A stretch of 50,686 nucleotides of DNA from Planctomycetota bacterium (GCA_021818445.1 JAKAEB010000024.1:1-50686), one strand, 5' to 3'. Counted from the first letter of the stretch, positions 1-8,762 are shown. Notes: generated by a model not told the origin, from the sequence alone. Numbers and translations: made by a program.

Positions 1-197
1 ATAAGGACGTTGAAGCGGGGGGCTATTGCGCGCTAAACGTGATAAATACAAAAACAGTGGACCGTGACACCCCCAACTGGCACCACCAGACCCCATTTGA
101 CTAAAACCTATGAAATATCCGGGCTAGGCTTCAAGATACGGGGCTTAACTTCACAGGTTCGCTGGAGACTGATGGATCGTACGATCTATCCGGAGGT

Positions 198-1205
198 TTG
201 GCGACGCATCGGTCAGCCTATCGCACGCTGCTTACATTAAATGTCAGCTTGAATACCAAAAAGCTTCTCCAATTGCCCGGTGGTACCATTTTTGCCAGCT
301 ATGAAGGGCTTTGGGGGCAAAATGGCAACACAACACAGGTGGGGTCACTGCAAGGATACGACGCTCTGGACGCCCCTCCTTTCAGCGCGCTTTACCAACT
401 TTACTATAATCAGCTATTGGCAGGCGGTGATGTTGAGATTCGTATCGGACGGCAGGACACGGGTGACTTTTTTGGCGAACCGCCCGATGCCCAGGCTTTT
501 ATCAATCCTTCGCCAACAACCATTCCCACCATAATAGGTTCCGCCTATTATCCAAACGCATCCCCCGGCGTGGTGACTTTGCTGAACCCGAACGGACCAC
601 TGACTTTCAAATTTGGTGCCTATTATTTTGACCGACTTCACCCGTCCGCGCTGGACCAGACGTTAAACACACTCGAGCCAACGGGCCAACCCGTTGGCAC
701 CTTCCTGATTGCCGAGGGCGACTACAGTTGGCAGGTCGCCGATGGCATGCCCGGAGTCTTTGCGTTGGGTGGCAGTTGGCGCACTGGGCAGCTCAGCACG
801 CTTGGCGGCTCAATCCAATCCGGCGGAGGCAGCGTGTACGCCTATGTTGACCAGACCCTTTGGGCAGATGCCGGCCGAAGCGTAGCGGCGTATGACATCG
901 TAAGCGGTGGCGATCGACAGGTTGCCAACAACGGTATTGATTTTTCATCGCTCGGCGGATTAACAGCCACTGGACTGATGCCAACTCGCCCGGGAGATGT
1001 GCTCGGCCTCGGGTATAACTGGGTTCACATCAGTTTGCAGGCAGGCTTGCCTAAACCATACGAGCTCAACTTCGAGGCGTTTTATCAATTTAATTTTCCG
1101 CATGGAATTTCTATCCAACCGGATATTCAATACTTCGTCAACGACGGCGGTGGAATACACCCGGATGCCTTGGTGGCGACGGTCCGTATAGGCCTTTCCT
1201 TTTGA
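198..1205 (+). CDS. OprB-like carbohydrate-selective porin, 5' end apparently defective
   Basis: This is an outer-membrane beta-barrel porin of the OprB family, which lets sugars diffuse through the outer membrane. The reading frame from a TTG at 198 gives 335 residues of alternating strand-like sequence ending in the terminal Phe expected of outer-membrane proteins, with OprB-like stretches such as LPGGTIFASYEGLWGQNG near the N-terminus. No signal peptide follows the TTG. OprB-like coding sequence continues upstream in the same frame to a stop at 111-113 (residues like RARLQDTGLNFTGSLETDG), so 198 is not the natural start. A second frame carries HLTKTYE directly before that point, and one extra A in the A run at 113-115 would join the two, but it too stops at 43-45. 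The gene is either truncated, frameshifted or decaying. Family assignment is good; functionality is doubtful. Confidence 0.72.
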   Translation: MATHRSAYRTLLTLNVSLNTKKLLQLPGGTIFASYEGLWGQNGNTTQVGSLQGYDALDAPPFSALYQLYYNQLLAGGDVEIRIGRQDTGDFFGEPPDAQAFINPSPTTIPTIIGSAYYPNASPGVVTLLNPNGPLTFKFGAYYFDRLHPSALDQTLNTLEPTGQPVGTFLIAEGDYSWQVADGMPGVFALGGSWRTGQLSTLGGSIQSGGGSVYAYVDQTLWADAGRSVAAYDIVSGGDRQVANNGIDFSSLGGLTATGLMPTRPGDVLGLGYNWVHISLQAGLPKPYELNFEAFYQFNFPHGISIQPDIQYFVNDGGGIHPDALVATVRIGLSF

Positions 1206-1355
1206 TGATTGCAGCCCACGAAGCCGGGCGGCCGCAGTCACCTCGCCGGCCGATTCGGGGCCGCTACCCTCAGCCCTCGCAGCATTCGCTGCAACGGGCC
1301 GCGATGCCCGCGGGTTGGAAAAACACCGCGCCTGCCGCACAATGTTGGCGTGAAA

Positions 1356-2624
1356 ATGAATCCGTCCACGGACGCCCAAAATATACTGGTGATTATGCCC
1401 AATTGGTTGGGAGATGGGGTCATGGCCACGCCGCTTGTGCGTGAACTATCTGCCCTGCCGGCAACGCCGCGGATCACCGCATTGGCCCGTCCGCTGGTGG
1501 CCCCCGTCCTGACCGGCATGCCGTATGTGCAGCGCATTATCCCCTACCAGTACCGGCAGAATAAAATTGATATCGGCGCGACGGCCCGCATGCTGGCGAG
1601 TGAACATTTTGATGCCGCCATCATTTTGCCTAATAACTGGCGGTCGGCTTTAATCGCCTGGCGGGCGGGGATACCCGTCCGGATTGGCTATGGGCGTGAT
1701 GGCCGCCGCTGGATACTGACGCACAGCATCCAGGCGGCCCTGCGCACCGACGATGAAATCGACCTGCAAAGACAGCGGGCGCGGTTCCGACGCGATATCG
1801 CTTGCGGATCGGCACCAAACCCATCCGAGAAAAATGCTCGCCGCCCCGGTCCGCCGGGCGTCATATCGCGGCCCATCGCCCGATGGCACAACTATCAGCC
1901 GGTATCGACCATTGAATATTATCTTAAATTAATGGACTTACTGCCGACGCCCAAGATGGGCGGCTTACGCAATGCCCCCCTGCCCGGCGGCGGTGCCGCG
2001 GCCCCGGTACCCGCAAGCCGCTTGCGGATGGAGGTTTTCTGCAGTGACGAAGAGACCGCCGCCGCCGAGCAATGGCTGGGTGAACAGCATGTGACAACGC
2101 CCTATGCGGTGGTGTTTCCCGGGGCGAATTTTGGTGCATCAAAATGCTGGCCGCCGGAGAGATTTGCCGAATTGGTTGGCTGGCTCGCCAGCGGCGGCGC
2201 AGGTCGGGACTGGCACATTCTGCTGGCCGGTGCACCAAGCGAAAAGCCGATGCTCGGCGAGGTGATGGGGCGTTTGTCGGCGGTGGAAAAATTGCGCATC
2301 ATCAATCTGGCGGCCCAGGAAAAACCGGCGGCCTTGGGTACGGTCAAAGCACTGGTAGCCCGGGCCGGGCTGGTGGTGTGTAATGATACCGGCCCGCGCC
2401 ATTTTGCAGCCGCCATGGCCCGTCCGCTCGTGACACTCTTTGGGCCAACCGACCCGCGCTGGGCCCAGACCTACGACGTGTGCGAACAGATTGTCAGCGT
2501 ACCGGTGGAATGTGGCCCGTGCCAACTTAAGGTATGTCCGATTGATCACCGCTGCATGCGGGGTATAACGGTTGCGATGGTTAAGGCGGCGGTTGTGCGG
2601 GCGATTGAGGCACGTAGAGAATGA
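1356..2624 (+). CDS. waaF: ADP-heptose:LPS heptosyltransferase II-like (GT9)
   Basis: This enzyme probably adds heptose from ADP-heptose to the inner core of lipopolysaccharide at the cytoplasmic face of the inner membrane. The protein opens with the family pattern ILVIMPNWLGDGVMATPL and ends with the donor-binding half, containing NDTGPRHFAAAMARP followed by LFGPTDPRWAQ. A Cys-containing patch (VECGPCQLKVCP) near the C-terminus is also typical of WaaF. I chose ATG 1356 because the conserved sequence starts a few residues later; GTG 1350 is possible and a longer TTG start at 1209 would add an unrelated Arg/Pro-rich stretch. Mature length is about 422 residues, longer than the usual 350, owing to a linker around residues 135-190 between the two Rossmann domains. 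The stop overlaps the next glycosyltransferase by 4 bases, implying translational coupling. Confidence 0.85.
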   Translation: MNPSTDAQNILVIMPNWLGDGVMATPLVRELSALPATPRITALARPLVAPVLTGMPYVQRIIPYQYRQNKIDIGATARMLASEHFDAAIILPNNWRSALIAWRAGIPVRIGYGRDGRRWILTHSIQAALRTDDEIDLQRQRARFRRDIACGSAPNPSEKNARRPGPPGVISRPIARWHNYQPVSTIEYYLKLMDLLPTPKMGGLRNAPLPGGGAAAPVPASRLRMEVFCSDEETAAAEQWLGEQHVTTPYAVVFPGANFGASKCWPPERFAELVGWLASGGAGRDWHILLAGAPSEKPMLGEVMGRLSAVEKLRIINLAAQEKPAALGTVKALVARAGLVVCNDTGPRHFAAAMARPLVTLFGPTDPRWAQTYDVCEQIVSVPVECGPCQLKVCPIDHRCMRGITVAMVKAAVVRAIEARRE

Positions 2625-3868
2625 AGATTGGCCTGGTCATTGAACACTTTGATTCTGCCCGGGGCGGGGCTGAGCACTTTGCCGTGTGGCTCGCGGGACA
2701 ACTTGTTGCCAGGGGTCATGATGTCCATGTGGTCTGCCATGACAGCCACCGTCGACGCGACCGGTATCAGGCGGCGCACCGAGGCGCATCGCATGATGCT
2801 GTGAAATCGGCCACGGCCGGTGGTATTAAAACAGCGTCGGTGGCGGGCGTGACTATCCACCCCATTCGGGCCGTAAAGCTCAGCACGGGCATTGGCTTCC
2901 GGCAGTTTGGGCGGGGCGTGCGCCAATGGCGGCACCGGCATAAACCGGATTTGGTTCATTCCATCAGCGTGGCCTATCCCGGCGATATTTATCATCCGCA
3001 GCCGGGTGTTTATATGCGGATGCAAAATCAGGCGGTTTACCTGCGCGACCATTCTGCCGCCGCCAACTTCAAACGACTGACGCTGGGACTTTCGAGTAAA
3101 CAACGAACACTGCTGACACTTGAAAGGGCCGCCTGTGCACCGGCCGAACGCGGCGGTGCGGGCACAATTATCTGCATCAGCACCATGGTGAGGCGCGATT
3201 TTGCCGATCTTTACCAGGTGCCGCCCCATCGGCTTGTAAAACTTGAAAATCCAATGATGTACGCGCCCCCATCGCCGGCACAGATGCAGCGCGACCGCGA
3301 CTGGTTCAAGGCCATGTACCGTCTGCCGACGTCGGATCGAGTGGCGGTATTTGCCGGGCACGACTTTCGGCGCAAAGGTCTCGCGTGGGCGATTCGTGCG
3401 GTGGCGGCAACCGCCGACTGGCATCTGGTGGTGGTGGGGATGGGCAAAGTGCGGCGGTATCTGGAACTTGCCGAGGCTTTGGGCATTGGTCCGCGCGTAA
3501 AATTTATAGGGCCCACCCGTGCGATGGGCCAAATCTATGCGGCCGGCGACGCATTGTTGTTCCCGACGTTTTACGATAGTTTCGGTCTTGTGGCACTTGA
3601 AGCCATGGTGCACGGCCTTGATGTCATCAGCACGCGGTTTTTGGGCGCTGCCGATCTGGTTGAGTCTCTGGGCATGGGCGTGATTGTTGATTCACCGCGC
3701 TGTGTGGCTGATATGGCCGCGGCACTTGAGGCGCTGCGAACGGACTGGCATACGCGGCTGGAAAAGGCGGCCGAGGCAGCACGACGACTGGCCGGGCTGG
3801 GCCCCGATGCCTATATGGACCGGCTGGAACGTATCTACCGGGACATGGCGGAAGCCAAAAAACATTAA
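2621..3868 (+). CDS. Family 4 glycosyltransferase, probable LPS core
   Basis: This is a GT-B fold, GT4 family sugar transferase of 415 residues. The N-terminal domain begins MKIGLVIEHFDSARGGAEHF, which matches the glycine-rich acceptor-side loop of WaaG-like enzymes, and the C-terminal donor domain contains FPTFYDSFGLVALEAMVHG, the EX7E-like nucleotide-sugar motif. The ATG overlaps the stop of the heptosyltransferase gene (ATGA), so the two are probably co-translated and act successively on LPS core assembly at the cytoplasmic membrane. The exact sugar and linkage cannot be read from the sequence. An extra segment of about 20 residues rich in His and Arg (around residues 45-65) is not typical of WaaG. 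The family call is firm; the pathway role is inferred from its neighbour. Confidence 0.85.
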   Translation: MKIGLVIEHFDSARGGAEHFAVWLAGQLVARGHDVHVVCHDSHRRRDRYQAAHRGASHDAVKSATAGGIKTASVAGVTIHPIRAVKLSTGIGFRQFGRGVRQWRHRHKPDLVHSISVAYPGDIYHPQPGVYMRMQNQAVYLRDHSAAANFKRLTLGLSSKQRTLLTLERAACAPAERGGAGTIICISTMVRRDFADLYQVPPHRLVKLENPMMYAPPSPAQMQRDRDWFKAMYRLPTSDRVAVFAGHDFRRKGLAWAIRAVAATADWHLVVVGMGKVRRYLELAEALGIGPRVKFIGPTRAMGQIYAAGDALLFPTFYDSFGLVALEAMVHGLDVISTRFLGAADLVESLGMGVIVDSPRCVADMAAALEALRTDWHTRLEKAAEAARRLAGLGPDAYMDRLERIYRDMAEAKKH

Positions 3869-3920
3869 TTGCCCGGTCGGCAACGTCGGCGTGCCATTTA
3901 TTTTAAGGGGGACTTTACAG

Positions 3921-4637
3921 GTGATTGCAGGTCTCGGTCTTTTGGCGGGCGCAACAGCCGCTTATCTGCTTGGGTCCATTCCTTTTGGCCTGCTGGTGGG
4001 CAAGGCAAGAGGAATCGACATCCGCACGCAGGGGAGTGGCAACATTGGTGCGACCAACGTCGGTCGCCTGCTGGGCATGCGCTATTTCTGGTTGACGTTC
4101 GGCCTGGATTTCGTCAAGGGTTTTGCACCTGTTCTGATCACCACACTGCTGGCCGCGCACGGCGATGACGGCAACTGGCCGCCGCTGATTATCGCCGCGG
4201 CCGCCATCGTGGGTCATATGTTCCCGGTGTACCTGAAGTTCAAGGGCGGCAAGGGGGTGGCCACCACATTTGGTGCGGCGCTGGGGATATGGCCGGTTTC
4301 CACTTTTGGAGTTACGGCCGCATTTATTGTATTTCTATTGGTATTTTCCGTCTCGCGTATCATTTCGCTCAGTTCGCTGGCCGGTGCGACGGTCTTTCCG
4401 CCGGCCGTGCTTTTTGCCGGCCGATACGCACCCCATTCCTGGTCGTGGCTGCCCCGTGAGTCGTGGGCAGACTTCTGGCCGCTGCTCGCTGCGTCGACTG
4501 CCTTTTCGGTGATGATCATCATCAAGCATAGGAGTAATATTTCACGCCTGCTGGCAGGCACTGAAAAAAAACTCGCCTATCCGGCTCCCCGGCCTTTTGA
4601 TAAGTCGTCCGCCGATCAGCCCCCCGGCAAGCGTTGA
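3921..4637 (+). CDS. plsY: Glycerol-3-phosphate acyltransferase PlsY
   Basis: PlsY transfers an acyl group from acyl phosphate to glycerol-3-phosphate, the first step of phospholipid synthesis, in the inner membrane. The three PlsY signatures are visible: YLLGSIPFGLLVGK, then GSGNIGATNVGR, then a glycine-rich FKGGKGVATTFG loop, all near membrane segments. There are five or so hydrophobic helices, as expected, and the length of 238 residues is slightly above the usual 200-220 because of a charged C-terminal tail. The start is GTG 3921 with a strong AGGGGG ribosome site about nine bases upstream; the longer open frame upstream is out-of-frame coding sequence of the preceding gene. The 3' end overlaps the 3' end of the convergent rnfD-like gene by 22 bases. 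Confidence 0.93.
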   Translation: MIAGLGLLAGATAAYLLGSIPFGLLVGKARGIDIRTQGSGNIGATNVGRLLGMRYFWLTFGLDFVKGFAPVLITTLLAAHGDDGNWPPLIIAAAAIVGHMFPVYLKFKGGKGVATTFGAALGIWPVSTFGVTAAFIVFLLVFSVSRIISLSSLAGATVFPPAVLFAGRYAPHSWSWLPRESWADFWPLLAASTAFSVMIIIKHRSNISRLLAGTEKKLAYPAPRPFDKSSADQPPGKR

Positions 4638-5797
4638 TGGTTCAGCCAACTGCGCCGGGGGAAAATGGTATCAAACCAGGGCGAAAGCGGCTGGAGCATT
4701 AAAATGGCGGTGGTGGCCGGCGGCATCGGCAGAGCTATCCGCGCGAATAGCGCCGCGAGTAAACCGGAAAATAATAAAAATACCCAGCGCGCCCGCGGGT
4801 TGAGCGGCAATGTGCCCGGCATGGCAAGGAGAAATACCGAGGCAAAGAGAAAATCACCGGTGCAAATTTCCACATACAACAGATAGATCGCCCTCTCCGG
4901 AGGCAAATACCAGAGGCCGCCGAGGCTTTGCCAGAACTCGTGATGAAGAGAATGAGCTGAGAGCGGCCCGAACAAAAATCCCAGAAGAACGAAGACAATA
5001 AACATTCCCCATGCGGCGGGATTAAGGATGTTCCGATAGGCCAGCATCAAACCTGCGATAAGAATGCCCAGTACACCGACGACTCCGATGCGACCGGGCA
5101 TGGCACCGAGAAATAATTCCGGTGGCGGGGGCAGGAGCGTACCAAAGGCATTATCCAGCGTGCGCCGCGCTTCGCGCCCGGCCGGGCGGTCAGATATGGC
5201 TCGGAGCGTTTTGGCCAGCGCATGATCCGGCATCGGAAGCGTAACGGCATCATCGCCCGCGATGGCCGAACGCCGGGGCCAACGGTAATGGCCCAGCGGG
5301 GACGATCGGTTCAAATTTCCCACCACCATGGCATCGCGCACCAGCACCGGGCCGGTCGGTATTTGCCCCACAGCAAGGCCCAGCAGCAGGGCTACCAGCA
5401 AACCGGTATGCAAACGCTGCCGCCCCGGCGGGCCAGCTACGCAGATCAGACCGGTCAAAACCGCCCCCGCAACGGCCGAAAGCCAGACCGGACAGCTTTC
5501 GGGTGTCAGTGCGGCCAGCAGCATGGCCGAGGCGATGGTGTGATTGACCGGCATCCACGGGCCGCGGGACGTCAGCCGGGCTATCGCCACGCGCCCAGCC
5601 ACGGCCGTCAAAACCGTGACAACGATAATCAGCAGGGCATGCAGCCCGAACAGGCCTATTCCCCAAAGCAACGGCAGGATGAGGGCGATCATGATGGATT
5701 GGTAAAACTCGCGTCGGGCGACGGGCCAATTCAAAAACGGTGCCCGGGGTGGCACGCGGAGAGTGGTTGTGGAATCAGCCGTGGCAGGTGCGGTCAT
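4616..5797 (-). CDS. RnfD/NqrB-family membrane subunit
   Basis: This is an integral membrane protein of 393 residues related to RnfD and NqrB, the flavin-carrying ion-translocating subunits of Rnf and Na+-NQR electron transport complexes. It has about nine to ten hydrophobic helices, a Pro/Arg-rich cytoplasmic N-terminus, and the family-like stretch YRNILNPAAWGMF. A Thr in GDDAVTLPMP around residue 190 lies where RnfD-like proteins often carry the covalently flavinylated Thr, but the usual surrounding consensus is not complete, so flavinylation is uncertain. Its ATG overlaps the stop of the upstream rnfC-like gene by 4 bases, so both are one operon. The other Rnf subunits (A, B, E, G) are not in the window, making this either a split locus or a reduced two-subunit module. 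Confidence 0.75.
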   Translation of the reverse strand: MTAPATADSTTTLRVPPRAPFLNWPVARREFYQSIMIALILPLLWGIGLFGLHALLIIVVTVLTAVAGRVAIARLTSRGPWMPVNHTIASAMLLAALTPESCPVWLSAVAGAVLTGLICVAGPPGRQRLHTGLLVALLLGLAVGQIPTGPVLVRDAMVVGNLNRSSPLGHYRWPRRSAIAGDDAVTLPMPDHALAKTLRAISDRPAGREARRTLDNAFGTLLPPPPELFLGAMPGRIGVVGVLGILIAGLMLAYRNILNPAAWGMFIVFVLLGFLFGPLSAHSLHHEFWQSLGGLWYLPPERAIYLLYVEICTGDFLFASVFLLAMPGTLPLNPRARWVFLLFSGLLAALFARIALPMPPATTAILMLQPLSPWFDTIFPRRSWLNHQRLPGG

Positions 5798-6891
5798 ATC
5801 GACGAGCCTCCAACCGCTGACACCAGATTAAACTCGATGCGATTGCGCATCTCCTCAATGGAAGCGGACAGCGGCAGACGCGATGGACAAATGTAGGTGC
5901 ACAAGCCACAGTCAATGCAGGCCAGCGAATCACGCGCGTCGGCCAGCGCCACCCCCTCATGCAGGCATTGCGCCGCATACAGCGATGCAGGATTGATGGC
6001 GGCAGGACAACTTTGCACACACCAGCCGCACCGGATGCAGTCAACAGCCGTTTCCAGCGGTGGAATTGGCCGCAGGGCAAGCGTCTCAATGGACATATCC
6101 ATCGTCGCAGCGGCCAGATCCAATTCCGTGCCGGTGAGCATACCATTGCCGATGCATTGCATCGCGCCCGGGTCGATACCGGCCAGCGCGAAAACCTCGC
6201 GCAGCGGCACACCGATCTGCGCCCATAGCACACGGGGTGCATGGCCCGCAATAAAAATCTGTACCGGCCGATGCGAGCAGCGCACCGGCTGGAGTAAAGC
6301 CCGGCCAAGAAGCAGGCACGTAAGCCAATCGACCGACACGATCCCCTCTTCCAGCGGATCAACCACCCGGCAACCACCTAATATCCGGGCCAGGATGGCG
6401 GGATGCGCTGCCGGATAGCGGGTAGTCAACGCCACCGGTTGGCACCGGCCCCGGACGATCCGCAGCAAGGGGCGCACATCACGGCGATCGCTGCGGTCAA
6501 AGACGAGCAGTGTGGGGGGGGATGACAATATACGCTGGATGAGTTCTACTGCCGTCATGATGGCCTCGGCATCGAGACGGGCACAGATGGCACCCATACG
6601 CGACTCGGGAATCAGCGATAAGCCATTGATGATGAGTTTTTTAACTTTCTGCCCGCCAATGTTCCCCACCTGCGAGACCAAAGCCGGAATTTGCGGATGC
6701 GTCTGATCCAAATCAATTTGCGTCAGAAAGGTGCGCAGTTCAAGCCGATTGGTGGGGTGGACCAATGCAGCCGGCAAAGCATTCATCGGTACGGCGGAGA
6801 TGGATGGTAATTTCCAGCCGGGGGGGCCAAAGTAAATGCCCCCCACCATCGGATTAAGGAGCGGCAAAAATTTATGAGTCACAGATCGCAT
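5794..6891 (-). CDS. RnfC-like dicluster ferredoxin-domain protein
   Basis: The C-terminal third contains two 4Fe-4S motifs, CIRCGWCVQSCP and CIDCGLCTYICP followed by SRLPL, the arrangement found in RnfC. In a complete Rnf complex RnfC takes electrons from NADH and passes them to membrane partners. The upstream part retains some RnfC-like features (VKKLIINGLSLIPE) but lacks the usual acidic Glu-Cys-Glu-Pro flavin-binding pattern and the N-terminal barrel-sandwich domain, so NADH/FMN binding is doubtful. I chose ATG 6891; a GTG at 6936 is an alternative and neither has a clear ribosome site. The stop overlaps the start of the rnfD-like gene, indicating translational coupling. Membership of the family is well supported by the cysteines and partner; electron donor is unknown. 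Confidence 0.75.
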   Translation of the reverse strand: MRSVTHKFLPLLNPMVGGIYFGPPGWKLPSISAVPMNALPAALVHPTNRLELRTFLTQIDLDQTHPQIPALVSQVGNIGGQKVKKLIINGLSLIPESRMGAICARLDAEAIMTAVELIQRILSSPPTLLVFDRSDRRDVRPLLRIVRGRCQPVALTTRYPAAHPAILARILGGCRVVDPLEEGIVSVDWLTCLLLGRALLQPVRCSHRPVQIFIAGHAPRVLWAQIGVPLREVFALAGIDPGAMQCIGNGMLTGTELDLAAATMDMSIETLALRPIPPLETAVDCIRCGWCVQSCPAAINPASLYAAQCLHEGVALADARDSLACIDCGLCTYICPSRLPLSASIEEMRNRIEFNLVSAVGGSSI

Positions 6892-7021
6892 CGCGCGCCA
6901 TTTTATGCGATGCCGCACTTTAGGCGAGCGCCGCACCGGAAATCAACCGTCAATACGCCGCCGTCCATCTTCAGCGCCGTCGAATGTGAAGCCTTGGATG
7001 ACCCCGCCATGGCGTTGAGAA

Positions 7022-7489
7022 TCAATGGCCGACGATGTCGGACTTCATCGGTGCCAGCAGACCGATCAATTCCTGCTGCGCCAATGGTGTGACATGTTCC
7101 TGTTTTAAAGTATTGGAAAAATCCTGCATGAAGGCATTCCACTGCGCTTCGGTAATGTGCATGCCCTTATGCGCCTGGTACATATCGGGCCCGGTGTAAA
7201 CCTGCGGCCCGCCGGATAGCTGGCCGATCTGATTAACCAATGCCGTTTGCAGTTTGGCGATATTGGCGTGGGCAAAGCGTCCATTGATGCGGGGGTCTTT
7301 GCCCACATTGACGAGGAAGGCATGAACAACGGTGTTAATTCCCTGTTCCCCACCGAGTTGGCTGTATAAACTTGGGGCCGCCATCTTGGACTGCGGCTGG
7401 GCGCAACCACCCAAAAATACCGCTGCCGCCAAGGCCGCCGGAAGCACTGCCGTCGAGAGTACCGATCGTAGAACCAATTGATGCCTCAC
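7022..7489 (-). CDS. Group 1 truncated haemoglobin, predicted lipoprotein
   Basis: The protein is a 155-residue small globin, predicted to bind haem and, by analogy with the family, oxygen or nitric oxide. The globin part starts at SLYSQLGGEQGI and shows a Phe at the CD1 position (F72 in NGRFAH) and a proximal His in MYQAHKGMHIT (H107). Unusually, it is preceded by a signal peptide ending in a lipobox FLGGC with Cys29 as the lipidation site, so the globin should sit on a membrane facing the periplasm rather than in the cytoplasm. The GTG start at 7489 has an AAGGAG site eight bases upstream, which settles the start against a longer frame. The usual B10 Tyr appears replaced by Phe. The gene follows the aldo/keto reductase on the same strand after 277 bases. 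Confidence 0.87.
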   Translation of the reverse strand: MRHQLVLRSVLSTAVLPAALAAAVFLGGCAQPQSKMAAPSLYSQLGGEQGINTVVHAFLVNVGKDPRINGRFAHANIAKLQTALVNQIGQLSGGPQVYTGPDMYQAHKGMHITEAQWNAFMQDFSNTLKQEHVTPLAQQELIGLLAPMKSDIVGH

Positions 7490-7626
7490 TGGGAACACTC
7501 CTTCTTGCTTGATGCCAGACGACCGGAAACGCCGGGAATCACGACCGAACATCGTCTCCGCCGTGTGCCATGTGATAACAGCACGCCGCCTGTAAGGCAA
7601 GCCCTGCGGGGTGCGGCAATCAGACC

Positions 7627-7765
7627 GGGCGTGGCAATTTTTCCGGGCAGAGGTGAAATCGCCGGAAAATGGACGATTGGCGGTTTTTCCCACGACCTTG
7701 CTAAAACGCCTGGGCGGGGTGTGGACACCTGCGCCCCCAGGGGTTCCCGAAAAATTGCCACGCCC
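7627..7765. repeat. 139-base nested inverted-repeat element
   Basis: Arms at 7627-7647 and 7746-7765 are inverted copies differing by a single base, each carrying a run of T or A next to a GC-rich end. Between them lie two further hairpins: about 7655-7663 pairing with 7679-7687, and 7709-7722 pairing with 7725-7741. Folded as DNA or RNA this makes a three-way cross shape. It fills most of the space between the aldo/keto reductase stop and the globin start. It may be a small non-autonomous mobile element, a terminator or a structured RNA; no second copy was seen in the window. Confidence 0.6.
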
Positions 7766-7766
7766 A

Positions 7767-8762
7767 TCAAACCACGAGCGGGTCAAAGGCCCGGCGAATG
7801 GCCTGCTGCTCGTCCGCCGAGAGGGAGAACGTCATGGCATAAGCATTGGACTGGGCCTGCTGCACGGTTCGGGCCCCCACCAAAGCTGCGGTAATGCCTG
7901 GCACATGCATGGTGTAATTAATCATGATCTGGGCAAAATCCGCCTTATGTTTCTCAGCGATGGGACGGATGGACTCCAGCGCGGCCAGTATGTTACGGCG
8001 ACTTTCCATGGTGAAGAGTTTGTGCTCGTTGCGGTGATCGCCCGGTGGGAATTTGCGGTCAGGCGTCACCTTGCCTGTCAGCAGGCCACGTTCCAGCGGT
8101 GAATAAACGATCACACCGATGTTATGATCGCGGCAATAGGGAAGTATTTCCTTTTCAATACCGCGGCGCAATACACTGTAGGGTGGTTGCAGGCTGTCAA
8201 GCTGTCCCGCTTTACCGGCCTGCTGCATCTGCTGCACGTTGTAATTGCTCACTCCGATGGCCCGAATTTTTCCGGCCTGCCGCAGCTTTTCCATCGCAGC
8301 CATCGAGTCCTCAAACGGCGTGGAGGTGTCGGGCCAATGAATTTGATACAGATCGACATAATCGGTGTTGAGGCGCTTGAGGCTCTGCTCAAGCTCCCAC
8401 GCGATACTTGCGGGCTTGGAATTTTTGCGAATGACCACATCCTTGCCGTCGGGTGTTTTCTGGTTCCACGGATCAACCCCCTCCCCTTTGGGATCATCCC
8501 AGCGCATGCCGCATTTGGTGGCGATGACAACTTGTTCACGCGGGCGGCCCGCAATCGCCTTGCCCACCAGTGTTTCACTGTGGCCCATACCGTAAATGGC
8601 GGCGGTATCGATGGTGGTGACACCCGCATCAATCGCCGCCCGGATGGCATCGATCGACTGCTGATCGTCAGCCCCGCCCCACATCCAGCCCCCCACCGCC
8701 CAGGCCCCAAAAATCATGGGTGTGACTTTTACCCCCGAAGAACCTAAATGACGCATTTCCAT
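7767..8762 (-). CDS. Aldo/keto reductase
   Basis: This is a cytoplasmic NAD(P)H-dependent oxidoreductase of the AKR superfamily, 331 residues with a TIM-barrel pattern. The catalytic tetrad is visible: Asp52 and Tyr57 in TIDTAAIYG, Lys83 in IATKCG and His142 in LYQIHWPD. The cofactor-binding C-terminal half includes VIVYSPLERGLLTGK and VGARTVQQAQ. ATG 8762 has an AAAGGAG site ten bases upstream; ATG 8756 is a possible alternative. A 25-residue stretch around residues 90-115 (rich in Lys, Asp and Gly) is a substrate-loop extension common in bacterial members such as those close to YdhF or sugar dehydrogenase-like AKRs. The substrate cannot be named. It is transcribed toward the globin gene with the nested repeat between them. 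Confidence 0.92.
   Translation of the reverse strand: MEMRHLGSSGVKVTPMIFGAWAVGGWMWGGADDQQSIDAIRAAIDAGVTTIDTAAIYGMGHSETLVGKAIAGRPREQVVIATKCGMRWDDPKGEGVDPWNQKTPDGKDVVIRKNSKPASIAWELEQSLKRLNTDYVDLYQIHWPDTSTPFEDSMAAMEKLRQAGKIRAIGVSNYNVQQMQQAGKAGQLDSLQPPYSVLRRGIEKEILPYCRDHNIGVIVYSPLERGLLTGKVTPDRKFPPGDHRNEHKLFTMESRRNILAALESIRPIAEKHKADFAQIMINYTMHVPGITAALVGARTVQQAQSNAYAMTFSLSADEQQAIRRAFDPLVV

Noticed and set aside
2546..3613. A 355-codon open frame on the minus strand
   Set aside because: It is the antisense of the well-supported glycosyltransferase gene, has no recognisable domain and is rich in His/Arg as expected of a shadow frame in GC-rich DNA.
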